Of a DNA stretch of 64,000 bases, positions 44,668 through 58,450 are shown in pieces (position 1 is the first letter of the stretch; each line of letters begins with the position of its first letter). The notes under the pieces are model-generated. The model was not told the DNA's origin, did no database searches, and saw nothing but the letters and a program-made list of their open reading frames with translations. Source of the DNA: Cinnamomum chago (taxonomy: Eukaryota > Streptophyta > Magnoliopsida > Laurales > Lauraceae); assembly GCA_038049695.1 (NCBI GenBank), contig CP142452.1, forward strand, positions 75,400,501 through 75,464,500, written 5' to 3'. A program made the translations under genes and the position numbers.

Positions 44668-47100
44668 TATTGTTTGAAGACTATTTTGTTGTTGATTCTA
44701 ATTAATATTGTTGGAATCCAATCTAGACCATTCATTCTATGTTTTTCTGTTCTCTGTTTTTTATTTTATTTTATTTAGTAATTTTGGCTGTGTTTGATTT
44801 AGTAATTTTTCCTTTTTCGTTATAAGGGGCCGGACCAAACAGAGAAAGACACATAAGGGGGCGGATGTGGGGGCGGAGGAAAGAGAAAATCTTGGAAACC
44901 ATCCGATAGCAAAAAAAAAAAAAAAAGAAGCAATGGCCAGGCAGTTTGTGGGGCCCATCCGGAGGGATTAGTCCAGCCCAAGGGTTAGGAACCCTCCGAT
45001 AGTGAGAAAAAGCAAAATAAGCAACGGGCAAGTAGCTGGGGACTAGGTACCCCACAAAGAAAGAAAAAAAAAAAACTACTTCTAAATGCCTTGTGGATCT
45101 GTCTGATGAATGGATCTATATACTCCACTAAGTGCCTTTTACATTTTTTTTCCCCAAAACATATGGATCATTGTTATCAGTAATTTTTGTGAGAAGATCA
45201 CAACAGTCCATCTTCAGCAAAAATAAAAAAAATTAAAAAAGACAAAGGATATGGCCATGCAATTCTAAAAAAAACTACCCAAGAGTGGCCCGTCCGCAGC
45301 GGGTCCATCATGCCCGTTTGAATCACTAATCCTTGTGTTGTGCCCCACCATCAACGATGAACCTGGAGTGTGACGGCTGTGATGGATGATGTTGGCACAA
45401 TGCACCGACCACCTTCAGGACGGATGATTTCCTATCACTGTCCTATCACTGCATCTGCAAAATGTCCTATCACTGCAGAAGCAAAAACCCATCTCTGCAT
45501 CTACAAAATGTCCTATCACTCATCTGCAAGTAGCAATAACCCATCTGCAAAATGTCCTATCACTGCTTTTAAGCAAAAACCCATCTCTTGCATCTGCAAA
45601 ATGTCCTATCACTCATCTGCAAGTAGCAATAACCCATCTGCCAATAGAATTTCCCATATATATATGGTCACCATTGAGCTAAAAATGGGCCGGCAAGTGG
45701 GTATTAGCAATCTTTTACCTATCATCACCTTTTTTCTTCTTCACCATTTCTTATAATAGGAAAAAAAAAACCAACTAGTACAGGTTGTAATAGCAGAGTT
45801 TAATTAAGTAAAGAAATCTTTTGTGATGGTTAAAGGCAATGGGAAGAATTAAAATTATTGCAGGGTGAATTTTTGATAGATTATGCAATGCAATGTGTGT
45901 AACAAAGGACTGGATGGATGGATGTATACTCTGCTATGGGTTGATCTTGATGCATCATTTCGATGGGTTCTAATTAGATGATGCTTGGATTGTATGTGAA
46001 CAAAAACTTAAATTTGATGTGAACCAAAGTTTCATATTAATATATCTCGTGGTACATTGTTTTAAGGTGGGGGCATGGGTCTCTATCTTATCCATCCAAT
46101 AGTGGACCCCATGAGTTAAGGATTATAATATGCTTATGTTAGCTGGTAGTCCATGGATCCATGACAGGTAGAGTATTTGTGGATGAGAATGAGATCATCC
46201 TCTCGGACCGGAAAGCTTCTGCTTGGAGTTACACCTGTTGAGAATGAGAGCATCCATCCTCTAGGTTTATTATTATTATTATTATTTTTTTTGGTAGAGG
46301 ATTCTATAATGAGATCGAAGTTGATCACGATTTTTTTTCTCAGATTTCTATTATTCTAACTCTGTTTTTCTATTTTAGTTTTGCTTATCACAAAACTGTA
46401 GCACAAATCTATGAAATGCACTCATGAATCATCACAACTCTGGTTCCCTTTCCAGTGGAAGAAAAACCCCCAAAAACCATTTTCTTCCATTTCTATCAAA
46501 ATACTTTAGAAAAAAAAAAGCATACAACAAGATGAAAGAAAAATATAAAAATAAATCAGGTGAGGAAGAGGAGTTCAGAGGAAGAAGATTACCGGATTTG
46601 ATTTTTGTGCAGTCACATAGAATAGAAGATGACAAATGACCGTTGGGAGAACCGGAGTTCTATCAGAATGCCTAGAGTTGCAAATGAAGTATCCCGGAAT
46701 GGCTAGATTTCTAAATGCTAGAGTAAAGGCTAGCATTTTGGAATTCCACTTTTTCGGAATTTTAAAATGCCACATACCTCAAATGCTGGGAATTCCCATA
46801 AATGAACATGAAATTTCTGACTGGAATTTGGAAATTCCCAAACAACCTGAATTCCTGTCAGAAATTATTGCAAAGAAACAAGCCCTTATCCTTACTTGTC
46901 AGTAGAGCAATCAAAGGTCGCTATGGCCACTTGCAAATAGCCAAAAGAGTGGCCCATGCCAATTGAATACCTATATGACAGTAGGGCAGAAGGCGAGGAC
47001 AGAATTAAAGGGTTTTATATATTTATACTAGCAAAATATCCCAATTCCATCCCATCACCTTGTGTTGATTCATGTGGGGTCCACTTGAGTTGATCGAATT
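44668..47100. other. Gene-free stretch after the MULE-OTU gene
   Basis: AT-rich 3' flank to about 44820, then simple sequence and the tandem repeat at 45420-45650. Around 46690-46860 is another block dense in ggaatt/aattcc words like the fold-back repeats at 12960 and 53505. No coding region is recognised. Confidence 0.5.
45420..45650 (+). repeat. Short tandem repeat, unit about 92 bp
   Basis: The word caaaatgtcctatcact recurs four to five times; a longer unit including catctgcaagtagcaataac occurs twice about 92 bp apart (near 45518 and 45610). The open frame across it is a by-product. Confidence 0.75.
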
Positions 47101-47590
47101 CATTCATATCACTCACTGGTGCCATGACTACCCATTATAGTAATATAATAATATAATCCATTCATATCACTCACTGGTACCATGACTACCCATTAGAGTA
47201 ATATAATAATATAATATTAAGTGGGGCCCACATCTTGCATTTTATTAGACATGTGTGTATTGAAAATGTACTATACTTTACTCTCTTTTATATAAGGGTA
47301 TAGATATATATATATATATATATAGAAGGATGGGCCCCACAACTTAGACTACATCTTTCTCTCTTAAGGGTATATAGATTTAATATATATATTTTAAAAT
47401 ATATATAACAAGGGTGGGCCCCACAACTTGACTACATCTTTCTCTCTTTTATAAGGGTACGCATATAGATTTATTATATATAATAAGAGCGGGCCCCACA
47501 ACTCACATTTTATTGGACATGTGTGGAGTGAAAAAAGTACAATATCTTTATCTCTTTTATAAGGGTAGATAGATAGATATATATATATTC
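47101..47590 (+). repeat. Two adjoining tandem repeats
   Basis: A 58-bp unit starting cattcatatcactcactggt occurs twice (47101 and 47159). It is followed by three to four variable units built from gggccccacaact, acatctttctctctt, ttataagggta and a TA-rich stretch. Confidence 0.75.
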
Positions 47591-48427
47591 CCCTAAGTTT
47601 TCTAATATTTATAAATATGCCCGAAGTTTTAGTATTTGTAAATAGGCCTATGCATTTTTATTTTAATACATTGCATGTCCCCAAAATCAATATTTCCAAC
47701 GAGAAAGGACAACCACCGTGAGGTTTATGTTGGATTTTTAAAGAAATGACAGATTTGCCTTTAGATCCATTCAACAAAAATAAGTATATTATTATTTACA
47801 AAAACATCATTATTTTATCGTAGTCCCAATGGTTTCTCTCAATAACTCTCTCATGCACATGAAGCCTAATCATATGTTTTGAAACTTTTATTAATCCAAT
47901 GGTGACTCATGTATGGGGTGGACCCATAGCATAATTATATGGGGTGGCCGCCCCGGGTGGAATCCAAATTTTCTTTTAAAATTCGTAATGGGCCTTAGCC
48001 CATATCCCACTTATTTCAAAACCACAGCCCCATCCTAAAACATCCTTTCTTTGCTATAGAAAAGGATCCCCAGATCCCTCACCCCTTTATTTTCCCACAT
48101 CCGAAGGTTGTAAAAAATCCTCTTTGCCACCGATCACTCAGCTCTCAAAAGCTTCTCCTCGTTTGTAACGTTCAATCGTTTTTCGCGTTCGTTCTACCTC
48201 TCTAGCTTTCCCTCTCTTCCACTCCCTCCCTCTCTACTTCTTTATTGCCTTGCTTGCGGTCATGACTCAAAGGCATGACTTAAAGTGCATGAGTTAGGAG
48301 ACATGAGTAAAAGGATGCAATGCTGATGTGGTGTATTGATGGTGATGTGGCTCAAGGAAGTAAGAGATTAGAGTATTTTTCCCAAAAGACCCTGCAATTG
48401 TTTTTCAACTTTAAAGAGAGAGAATTT
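47591..48427. other. No recognisable gene
   Basis: A pyrimidine-rich block at 48120-48240 resembles a plant 5' leader, but no reading frame with a known product follows it. Confidence 0.4.
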
Positions 48428-49873
48428 TTGAGCATGTGTGATCCCATATGATTAATCCAACCCATTACACTTGCTATCCCCTGCACATGCCCAAATTTGA
48501 CACTTTTCTAACCATAACTCATTATTGAATTAAAATAAGATAAAATGATGACTTATAAAATAATTAGACTTGAGGACAATAGATCAAGGGATTTAGATGA
48601 TTCATTGGAGTTGATATTTTGGACGCCACTAGGTCTCGCTGAGATTGACATTTTTACTTTTCCCCTCTCCTCTTCATCGTTGGCGTGGCCCCGAGTGCAT
48701 CCTACAAAGTTGTCTTTCACAGCTGGGTTCTCAATTTTTTTATTTTTTTTTGTACAAGCATCGGGCTGATGTTAGGGTTTCACTGTTGTCTCTTATAACT
48801 GTTTTCAGTACAACCCTAATATATAGTTATCATATGTATTAATGATTTAATGTCATGTTTTGCATTGATTCAAGTTTTGATGCACCACCAGGGTTATGAT
48901 AGGAATTTTCTTTTTCTGACGAGGGTGTTTCGCCTCTTCGAGAATCTTGAACCACTGTTGCCTTAGGCACGTGAAGTCCTTGTCTCACCCACACACCAGG
49001 TAAGTTAGGCTTTTGCATCAGCAAGTGGCCCCACAAAGAGAGCGCGAGTTCAAAACAACAACATCTGGTTCCTGAATTGTGATCCTAGCCAATTTGGACA
49101 GGGAGTTTAGAAATGTCAACTTACATTTTCTTTTTTATCCTTATTTATGGAATTGTTAAATTATATTAACAACCAAAATGGGAAAATCCACAATTACAAT
49201 GGGGACAAGGCCAAACTACTTATATCATTTTTCAAACTGATAAAAATACACTTATATCATTTTGCAAACTTTCTCTTTAATAAGTCATTTAAGAAAATTA
49301 TGAAGTCTAACCCAAACGACCTACTGAGGCGTAGTTCACACAAAAAAATGGAAGTGGTCCCTAAGGGAAACTAAGATGCCCTTTATGGTGTAGTTCGCAT
49401 TGTAATTTTTTAGGCAAAATCTTCTATGAAATATCTTTATAACATTTTAAAAATATATTATTATATTTAATTTATGTCCTACGTAGGCCAGTTTGGCAAT
49501 TCACTTGTAAAGTGAATGATCATTTTTTAGGAAAAAAAAAAACCAGAAGAGCGGGGTCTTATCAAAATGTACAAAATTTCAAAGACCACCTCTTCTTTTT
49601 ATTAAAAAAAGTCAAAAAGTCAATCTCTCATCCCACTAAAAAAAAAGCATCTTCTTTTTGTAAAAAAGAAAGTTCATTCAAATGCAACAAAAAGACAAAG
49701 TCATTAAGGTGGATTTTGAAATTTTGTACATTTTGAGAAGACGGCTCCTCGTTCCTTGTCAATTAAAAGTAGCCCATTTCTTTCAATTTATTTTACGAGT
49801 GAATTGCCAAACCGGCCCGCCTTTAGGTGTTCTCTTTGTTTTAAAATAGGTGGCCCACCCTGGAGACTCACTC
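48428..49873 (+). repeat. Large direct repeat, copy 1
   Basis: From gatcccatatgattaatcca to gactcactc this matches 52138-53494 in order and orientation at roughly 85% by eye. After gactcactc copy 1 continues into sequence shared with 24.7 kb and copy 2 does not. Confidence 0.85.
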
Positions 49874-52137
49874 GTGGGTCCTCTAATATGAAAAACGAGA
49901 ATTAATTGGTTTTGGGCGCCTAGAGAATGGAGAAGGTCTTGGGAAGTAACTTTTGACCACAAAATCCCACCTTTTCTCTTTCGTAGATCTGTAGTGTCAT
50001 GTAGTTATGGTTATCTAAATGGTGCAGCACTATAGACTAACATGGGGAAGAAGGGAATAGGTGGGAGTCCGTAACGCAGGCACATCGCAACTCTAAGGCC
50101 TGCTTTATTAGCATTTCTGCCAGGAACTTGTCATGTTAGGAGTTTTATTTTATATGATGTAACATCTTGTCTCCCGGCATTTACACATGTCATGTTTCTT
50201 TACAAGCATTTCAAAATTCTAGCCATATGAAATGTCTAACATGAGACCTCTTCTCATATCCAGCTCTATTGGCAACACCACCACGACCATCCTCTTTTCA
50301 CTTCCTATCTCCAACCTTTCTTGGCTTTCCCAACTCACCCTACCTCTTGTTTCTTGATGAAACCAGCAGAGATGGAGGGAAGAATCCCTAGCTTTTGGCG
50401 GGGCAAGCTTGTGAGTTGTGAGAATGGGTTTTGGGGGTTCTCAAAATTTTAAAAGAAATTATAATTGGGAATGGTTCGGGTCTCGGGTCCACGAGTCCAA
50501 GCCGAGGCGGTTCTGAAACGGACCCATTTAGGTTCCAGGTCCAAAAAAGGGATCCAAAACCAAACCCATTTACTTATGGGACGACGGGCCTATATGAGGT
50601 TCCAACCCTGGTTTTTCATTGGTCAGAACCTTCGGATAGTTAGAGAATTAGGGACCCATATACATCCCTTGGATTATTCTCTCCCACTGAATGCAATTGT
50701 TAATGTTACCTGCTTTATTAAAAAAAAAAAGTCTAAGCTTTTGAATTATGCAAATAATGATAAAAAAGATGAGCAAAAGTGTCATTTTACTCTGAAAACC
50801 TTTGGTAGTTGGAAGGCTCTTGTTTTGGGGACACAAAAGTTGTTAAAATGAAAATGTAGGAACCTATTTGTAAATATTAAATCCTCAGGGGCCCATTTAC
50901 AAATCCTAAAAACCTTAGGAGTTATATACCAAAAAAACTCTTCAAACAATGTCCAACCTTTCACCAAGTTTGCATCCACGACAAGAATCGGGATCCTTTG
51001 AGCGATTTGACCCACGGTGAGCGTGGGTGGAACAATCACGATTCGCCACGCCACCGTAGGATAAAGGCCTTGCTATGGACACGGGCAGGTTGCCCACGGT
51101 GACATGGTGAACTGTGATTGATCCACCCACGCTCATCGTGGGGTAAACCCTCACCAAATCTGGACTCTCCATGACACCTTCAGCCTTCCACTTCCAGGAC
51201 CCATCTGTGATCCTTAAATTCTCTTATTAAAGATATTGGATTAAGATGATACAAAAGGAGAACATATACACCACATTTATCCAGTAGATTGATCATTAGA
51301 AATGCTATGATATTAGATATACTATAACTATTCAATTACCACCCCCAATCAATCCTACCAAAATTTAGAAGCGGTTTAGCAAAAATATAAAAAAACTTAA
51401 AAAATCTAGAGCCTAAGACACAAACTCGTAACCAATTGGCTTGGATAGAATATTACATTTCCTCTGTTAGCCAATCTTACCAAAACCTTGGTGGATACAG
51501 TGAAATACTTTTCAACAATAAAAGTATAAAATGTAATGATATAAAATCTCAACATAATGACATAAGGTGGTTCGACTCAGGTGAGCCGAATCAAGGGTTT
51601 GTGCCAACTGCAAGTCTGCCACCCAAGGTGACTTCAATAAGAGCCAACCAGATTTTGACTTTGATCTGAGTCGACCAGATGACCCATTTTCCAAATGTGA
51701 CAACCATTAATGAACCCAAACTGTACTTGACCCATGCTAAAGCCTGTGCCAGATATTTTTAAAGCATATAACCAACCAACCCAAACCTTACTTGACCCAT
51801 GGAAAACCCTGGGTCAGATTGATATTTTTTAGAGCATGACCTACCTTACAGTTGAGACCAATTTTATTTTATTTCAACTGGAACCAAAAGAAGTCCAACT
51901 GAATTTAGGTTTTGATCAGGCCAGTTCAGTCATGTTGGGGTTGCCAGGCCAAAGTTACACCCATTATATGTGAAAACGCATTGGTGCGCTGTTGACATTG
52001 GCCAAGATTGTTTCAACAACTGGGGAGCTCATGGGACGGATGGCTAGCTCGAGACCAACCCAAAACCTACCCACATTGCGCTGGACTTGGGCTCTGTTTC
52101 TAGGTCCAGGTAGAAATCCTCAAGTGAGCACTTTTTT
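49874..52137. other. Gene-free stretch between the large direct repeats
   Basis: Holds the rest of the dispersed family to about 50075, repeated cccacggtgacatggtg-like sequence at 50980-51160, and at 51720-52090 sequence that recurs inverted near 63480-63620 and direct near 63840-64000. No exon is recognised. Confidence 0.5.
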
Positions 52138-53494
52138 AAGCATGTGGGATCCCATATGATTAATCCAGCCCATTACACTTACTATCCCCCCTGTACAGGC
52201 CCAAATTTGACACTTGTCTAACTATTACTCATCATTGAATTAAAATCAGATAAAATGATGATTTATAAAACAATTAAACTTGAGGGCAATAGATCAAGGG
52301 GTTTAGATGATTCATTGGAGTTGATATTTTGCACGCCACTAGGATTGAGATTTTTACTTTTCCCTCTCCTCCTCGTGATTGGCGTGGCCCTGAATGCATC
52401 CTACAAAGTTGTCTTTCACGGTTGTCTCTTATAACTTTCTTTTAGTAGAGTACAACCCTTATACATATTTATCATTTGTATTAATGATTTAATGTCATAC
52501 TTTTTGCATTGATGCAAGTTTAGATGCACCACCAGAGTTAGGATAGGATTTTTTTTTTCTTCTAGCGAGGGTGTCTCAGCTCTTTGAGAATCGAGAACCG
52601 ATTGTTCCCCCAGGCACGTGAAGTCCCTCAGGCACGTGAAGTCCCTGTCTCACTCACGCATCAGGTAAGTTAGGCTTCTGCCTCAGCAAGTGGCTCCAGG
52701 GAGAAAGCGTGAGTTCAAAATCACAACCTCTTATTCTTGAATTGTGGCCCTAGCCAATTTGGGCAGGGAGTTTAGAAATGTCAACTTTTATTTTATTTTT
52801 TCTTCTTATTTCTGGAATTGTCAAATTATATTAACAACGTAAATGGGGAAATCCACAAATACAAAGGGGAAAAGGCCAAACTACTTAAGAAAAATGATGA
52901 AGTCTAACCCAAATGACCTACTAGGGCCTATTTCACGCAAAAAAAAAAAAAAAAAGGAAGCAGTCCCCGAGGAAAACTAAAAGGACCTTTTTAGTGTAGT
53001 CTGCATTGTTTATTTTCTAGCAAAATCTTCTATGAAATATCTCTATAATATTTTTAAAATATATTATATATTATATTTAATTTTATGTCCAACGTAGGCC
53101 CGTTTGGCAATTCACTTGTAAAGTGAATTCATAGTGGATGGTCACTTTTTAGAGAAAGAAATAGAAGATGAGTCTTATCAAAATATACAAAATTATAAAA
53201 ACCACCTCTTGTTTTTATTAAAAAAGAAGTAAAAAAGTCAATCTCTCATCCCAATAAAAGACAAAAAGGTATCTTCTTTTCGTGAAAAAAGTTCATTCAA
53301 ATGCCACAATAAGACAAATTCATTAAGGTGGATTTTAAAATTTTATACTTTTTGAGAAGATTCCTCCTCCTTTCTTGTCAATTAAAAGTGACCATTGCTT
53401 TACATTTATTTTACAAGTGAGTTGTCGAACTAACCCGCCTTTAGTTATTCTCTTTATTTTAAAATAGGCGGCCCACCCTAGTGACTCACTCAAG
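52138..53494 (+). repeat. Large direct repeat, copy 2
   Basis: Second copy of the 1.4-kb sequence at 48428-49873, lacking about 50 bp near cactaggtctcgctgag and carrying a small internal duplication of ggcacgtgaagtccct. Confidence 0.85.
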
Positions 53495-53504
53495 AATTTC
53501 TGTT

Positions 53505-53650
53505 TAGGGATTTCCTAAATACACAGACATAGTGGAATTCTTGGATGCTCCTTTGGGCCTGAGCATCCAGGAATTCTACCAAAATGCAAAGGAATGAAAT
53601 TCTTGAATTTTCAAAGGTCATAAGTGACCTTTCACGTGGTTGTAATCCAA
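53505..53650. repeat. Dispersed GAATTCC-rich repeat, copy 2
   Basis: Diverged relative of 12960-13130, sharing gtggaattc, gcctgagcatcc and ccaaaatgcaaag in the same order. Confidence 0.5.
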
Positions 53651-53689
53651 AAATGCTAGTGAAGAAACATGAAATTCAAAAATTGCAGG

Positions 53690-54250
53690 AAATAACATGT
53701 CACATCATGTCCAGAAACTCCTGGACATGGTGAATTCCTTGTAGGAATTCCATAAAAGAAACGAGACCTTAGCAAGTTCATGAACAGAACCATTAAGAGT
53801 TCTTGGGATATGGGAGAAAGCAATGAATCCGGCAAAATAGAATGTATAGACCAATCCATCACCCCATTAATGGCTCGAATCACCTCTCGGGAGTTCGAGC
53901 GTTCGAGAAAAGGTGGATCTTGAGGAATCCCCACTGAAGAGCTTCCTTCAACTCGCATAAGACATCCCTTGCGTTTGACTCATTTGTGGAGGTGACCTTG
54001 ACTTCATTGATCGATCTGCAGGCACCAAACAACAATCAAACCGAATAGCAAAGCCAAATCCCACTTTTCTATCCATGGCTCTAAAGGCAGCATTTGAGAA
54101 AACCTGTGCCATGCCTCTAGAGTTCCTAGAGCTAAAATCCTGATAATGTCTTGAGTGCCCTCAACTTTCATTTTTTGTGTTACCCATAAGTCAACAATCA
54201 TATTCCTTGCATATATTGTTGTACTAAGAGGCTTTTATGATTGTTCCCCT
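53690..54250 (-). mobile_element. LINE RNase H fragment
   Basis: Minus-strand broken frames read GTLEAWHRFSQMLPLEPWIE upstream and SREVIRAINGVMDWSIHSIL downstream, like the plant L1 RNase H domain (...SREVIRAIN....W.I..IL..I). Frame breaks mark it as decayed. No ends or tail were found. Confidence 0.55.
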
Positions 54251-55019
54251 AATGAAGAAGTCATTTCTGCTTTTCCACAAGGCCCACCCATATTGCAAGG
54301 GACCAGGATTTAGCTTAAGCATGGATTGATGGGCTCATTGAATCACACAAGCTTGTAAAAGAAGTCCACCAATCTTTGATCGGAAGAAGAGCAATGGAAT
54401 GTGTTAGCATTCCTATGTCAGAACCAAGCCAAGTTGCTCTATGGATCTATTACCTTTACCAGAAAAGATAATGGGCCATTTGTATCGATCTCAGCAGAAA
54501 GGTGGCCGCAAAGGCGATTCTTCCTATCTTGAGAAATGTGAGGACTGCCATGATATGACCTTAGCCAACTCGCATGAATCCGGATCGTATGAGGTTTTTC
54601 CCCACGGTGATGTGGCAGAGCCTCTTTGGATTCCTCATGTTCACCATGGGGAAAAGCCTTAGAGGATCCCGATTCAACTCAATTTATACCCTGAGAATGA
54701 CACGAGGTGTTCCGAAATGGTTGAAGTAGTTGAATAGGAGGATCAATATGACTAAAACCCTTGGTAGATTTACCAAAGAAGAAAATGATTTATTTGATAT
54801 TATGAATGACTGGTTAAGGAGGGACCGTTTCATTTTGCTCGGTTGATCTAGTCTATTGCTCTTTCCTTGTGTTTATTTCGCTTTAGGCGGTTGGTTCACA
54901 GGTACTACCTTTGTAACTTCATGGTATACCCATGGATTGACCAATTCCTATTTGGAAGGCTGTAATTTCTTAACCACTGCAGTTTCTACTCCTAAAATAT
55001 AGTTTAGGACATTCTTTGT
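54251..55019. other. Spacer before unit B
   Basis: No gene is recognised. The stretch near 54530-54700 shares ccatgatatgaccttagccaactc-like and agccttagaggatcc words with 25400-25680, upstream of unit A, so related repeats precede both units. Confidence 0.5.
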
Positions 55020-55329
55020 TGGTGTACGATGAATCAAAGGAGTAGTTGGAATGAATAATATCCATCAAGCTGAGCGCATTCACATGATGATGCAGCCCAG
55101 GTCTGTTCAGTAATTGTAGATCTGAATGCCTCTTGTTCTAATAAAGTCTTGCACTGCCCTCTTAATCAAAGCTCTGATAGCTGTGGTTGTGGATTATATC
55201 TTAGACCAAGTGTAGAGGATCCAAAGCAGCTGCTGGGCTGACCCAAGAAATTGAACACGGGTGGGGGTGGGTTGGGGCTTCAGCCTACAGACTTTTATAC
55301 CAGGGTCCACCCCTGTCTACTGCAATTAG

Positions 55330-55525
55330 AACAATTAGAAAAACTAAAAAAAAAAAAAAATACTTAAAGAATATAAACCAGGCTTTATTATTCTTTCAGA
55401 AACCGCAAGGCCAATGCTAAAGAAATTGTTCTATTAGCTAATGAAATTAAATTTGACAAAATAGCTGTTGTGCCGGCCGTTGGACCTGTTGGGGGCATTG
55501 CACTCTTTTTGGCATAACTCGTGCA
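55330..55525 (+). mobile_element. L1 endonuclease fragment, unit B copy
   Basis: Matches 26840-27085. A G/C-rich stretch of about 60 bp (55255-55320) interrupts it relative to unit A, and the frame is more broken. Confidence 0.7.
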
Positions 55526-58050
55526 ACATGAATGTTTTTTTTTTTTTTTTTAAGAACATTTTATTCACTGCTCTGTTGATGTTCACAATCTGAAGAAAAT
55601 TTGGTGAGCTTGCACCAATGACATACTTGAAACAGCAACATTGTTAAGGTGACCTGAGTCATGTTCAGAGGGTGGGCTTGCATTATCTAAGTCAGCTTAG
55701 ACTTGAAATGTGAAATCTTCTCATGAATGATGATATAATATGAACACTACTGCATGTTCCTTCCCCAACAAATAAAAAGGCTTTAGATGTGTAATAAGCT
55801 AGAAAGCCCCATTAGACCTGCTACTGAACATTAATGATCAAGTTTTGCTATTGATGAAGTGACCTGACTTCCACAACATAATCATTAGACAATGCTGCGC
55901 TTCCTTAGCCCCATGTTCCATCTCTAACGAGTTGGATAAAGCGTTGTATTAAAGGAAAGATAAGGTCCACTACCACCAGTCTCATGGTTGAAAACCCACT
56001 CAGATCGAGAAAATCTTGATCTCATTACACAATCAAAACAGGGTTGCATCTTTGACATGCTATGGATAGTACGCATATTAAGCATACATATAGAGATGAG
56101 ACATTTTCAGGATGACCATTGACTTATCCCATCCAAATGGGATCTCTAATTACGAAGAGTCAAGGTTATAAAGATTATATAACTACAAAATTAGTTAAAA
56201 TATAAAGATCATAACAAGAAGATTAGTTAAACATATGATGATGAAATGAATTGTAGCTTTATATTATTTTCATCCATTTGTACTAATGTAAGAAACTTCG
56301 TTGCATCACAAAGCTCCAGGATCACAGAATACACCTTGAATCACACAGACTGGATGTTTATGTACTTCACAAACATACATCATGTCACCTCCTCCAATAT
56401 TAGAATCCAAACCACCGAAAAGACACTTTCATATATTGTTATATTTTCTACGCAAGCATATTCATCTCAAGATAGAACAGGGACATAAGGCAACAGCAGT
56501 AGACGAATAGGAGCTTTTGCTATGGGCAACAATGGCAAAATGCATCTACCGTACATATAGAACAATTAGGAAAAAGAGAATCAGGAGTGGGTTCGTATTA
56601 TACAATCGGGACTCAGAAAAATACAAACAGAAAACCTAGAAACAAAAATAGATATCATATCCAATGGCATATCATAAAATCTCTCCTTTTGCACATATTC
56701 CATTCTACAAACCCGGCAATAGAAACAAAGATCCAATACCCAAAATAAATAAAAGGTATTCCTTAAAAAAAAAAATACATAGATCAAACCCAAGTTTTGT
56801 CCAATCCCATGAATTATGTCAATCCTCAAAACCTTACATCATGAAAGCCACAACCCAACTATATTGGGGTCGGCTACATGAATTTTGTTTCTTCAGTATG
56901 ATGTATCCTATATCCTGAGCTTAATATTTAGATAAATTACACTTCTTTATATTTATTTTCACCACCTCTATCCACATCCTCTTCGTCCTCCCACTTCTCC
57001 TCGTGGGCCATCAACTTGCAGCGCCAAACTCTCTCTTACTGGCGCCGTTACCAACCTGCATTAAACATGCCCAAACCATCTCAAATAAAAACCTAAAGCA
57101 GAATCAACCGGGTTCGGCTTACTGGGGGGTGGCTGATTAGCAACAAAGAATATGGTTCAAAAAATCCGAAATAGAATATCCAAAACCACATTCATTCTTT
57201 TTGCACAGAGAGGGGGAGAACACATACCTTAGAGCAGAGAGAACCAGAGAATAACCAATATTTAGCCTGATGGGTTTTCCTTGCAGAGAAAATGTGGGTT
57301 TCCTTGCAAGGATATCGTCATCTATACAAGCATGAGACAAAATATACAAAAATTGAATTCCGCTGGGGGTGCATCAAAAATCCATATTGCCTGTATGTAA
57401 GATATTTGTATCTGAATGACTCTCAATTGCTTGCCGTAGAAGTTGAACAATTTTTTAGCGAAAATGCCTACAGAAATAAGAGCTTAAAATTCAACAAGAG
57501 AGTGATGGGTAATTTATAGAATATGATAGAAGAAAAAAGAAGAAGAATATAATTGTTTCATTTTGAATTAGTTGATTGGAAGAAGGAACATAATTTACAA
57601 CATTAAACTCAACAACATAGTGATAGGAATTTTATAGAATGAAAAAGACTTATTTCATTTTTAATCAGTTGATTCAAAGATATAACAAAATTTACAAAAA
57701 AAAAAAAATTTGAAGGGTTACTTTAATTAAAAGAGAGAAAAACGATACAAGAAAATTTTACTGCCAACCACACCACAACAACAAAATTTACAAAATTAAA
57801 GAAGCATCCTCATGAATCATATGTTTTTCAAGTGGACATCCTTCAAACTATAATCAGTTTCAAGAATAATACCCAAGTTTCTCATCTCTTGTTTGAAATT
57901 TCTTCCAAGCAGATTCTTCACCTTCATCCCTCCTTTGCTCCATTATCGCTGATAGGAATTACATGACAAATAAATAATAAATGCAATAAAAAAGTTTTTC
58001 AAAATAGTAAATAAAAGAGAGGTAGAAAAGTGGAAAGACTAACCATCATC
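55526..58050. other. Non-coding part of unit B
   Basis: Counterpart of 27086-29639. No exon is recognised. The (TA)n(GA)n tract of unit A is missing here. Confidence 0.5.
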
Positions 58051-58450
58051 TAATGATCAACTTTGCAGTTTCTTTCTGATGCCCATTGGTAGATAATATT
58101 GCAATATGAGGGATGTGATGTATCTTGTGCCAATCCTCACCCATGTTCTTCTCGCACAGCATGTTTGATACGGAGCAAGCTTTCGAGTGCGGTGAGTTGT
58201 TGTAGCCCTTCTGGCAAGGATGCCATCTTATAGCAAAGGTAAATGGATAGAAATTGAAGTGATGTTAGATTTCCAAAACTCCTCTCTGGTAGACTTTTTA
58301 AGAACTAGGAGACTGCTACACAACTTATTACTTTAAGAACTTGGAGACTGCTAAACAAAGGTAACTCACTCGGCAAACCTATCCGCCTATTGCATTTTTT
58401 TAATTTCAATTTCTTAAAAAGACTAGTCTGTCACAAGAACCAAAGGTTAG
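58051..58450 (-). pseudogene. Decayed NLR 3' (LRR) fragment, unit B
   Basis: Counterpart of 29640-29990 and similar to the end of the intact NLRs (compare 59660-59870). It keeps slightly more LRR sequence than the unit A copy (cccttctggcaaggatgcca). The frame is broken. Confidence 0.8.

Noticed and set aside
45370-45756. 128-codon open frame
   Set aside because: Built from the local tandem repeat; the peptide repeats CPITA-like words and resembles nothing known.
48428-53494. The two 1.4-kb direct repeats as LTRs of a retroelement
   Set aside because: No primer-binding site, polypurine tract, matching target duplication or element proteins between them, and the third copy crosses one border.
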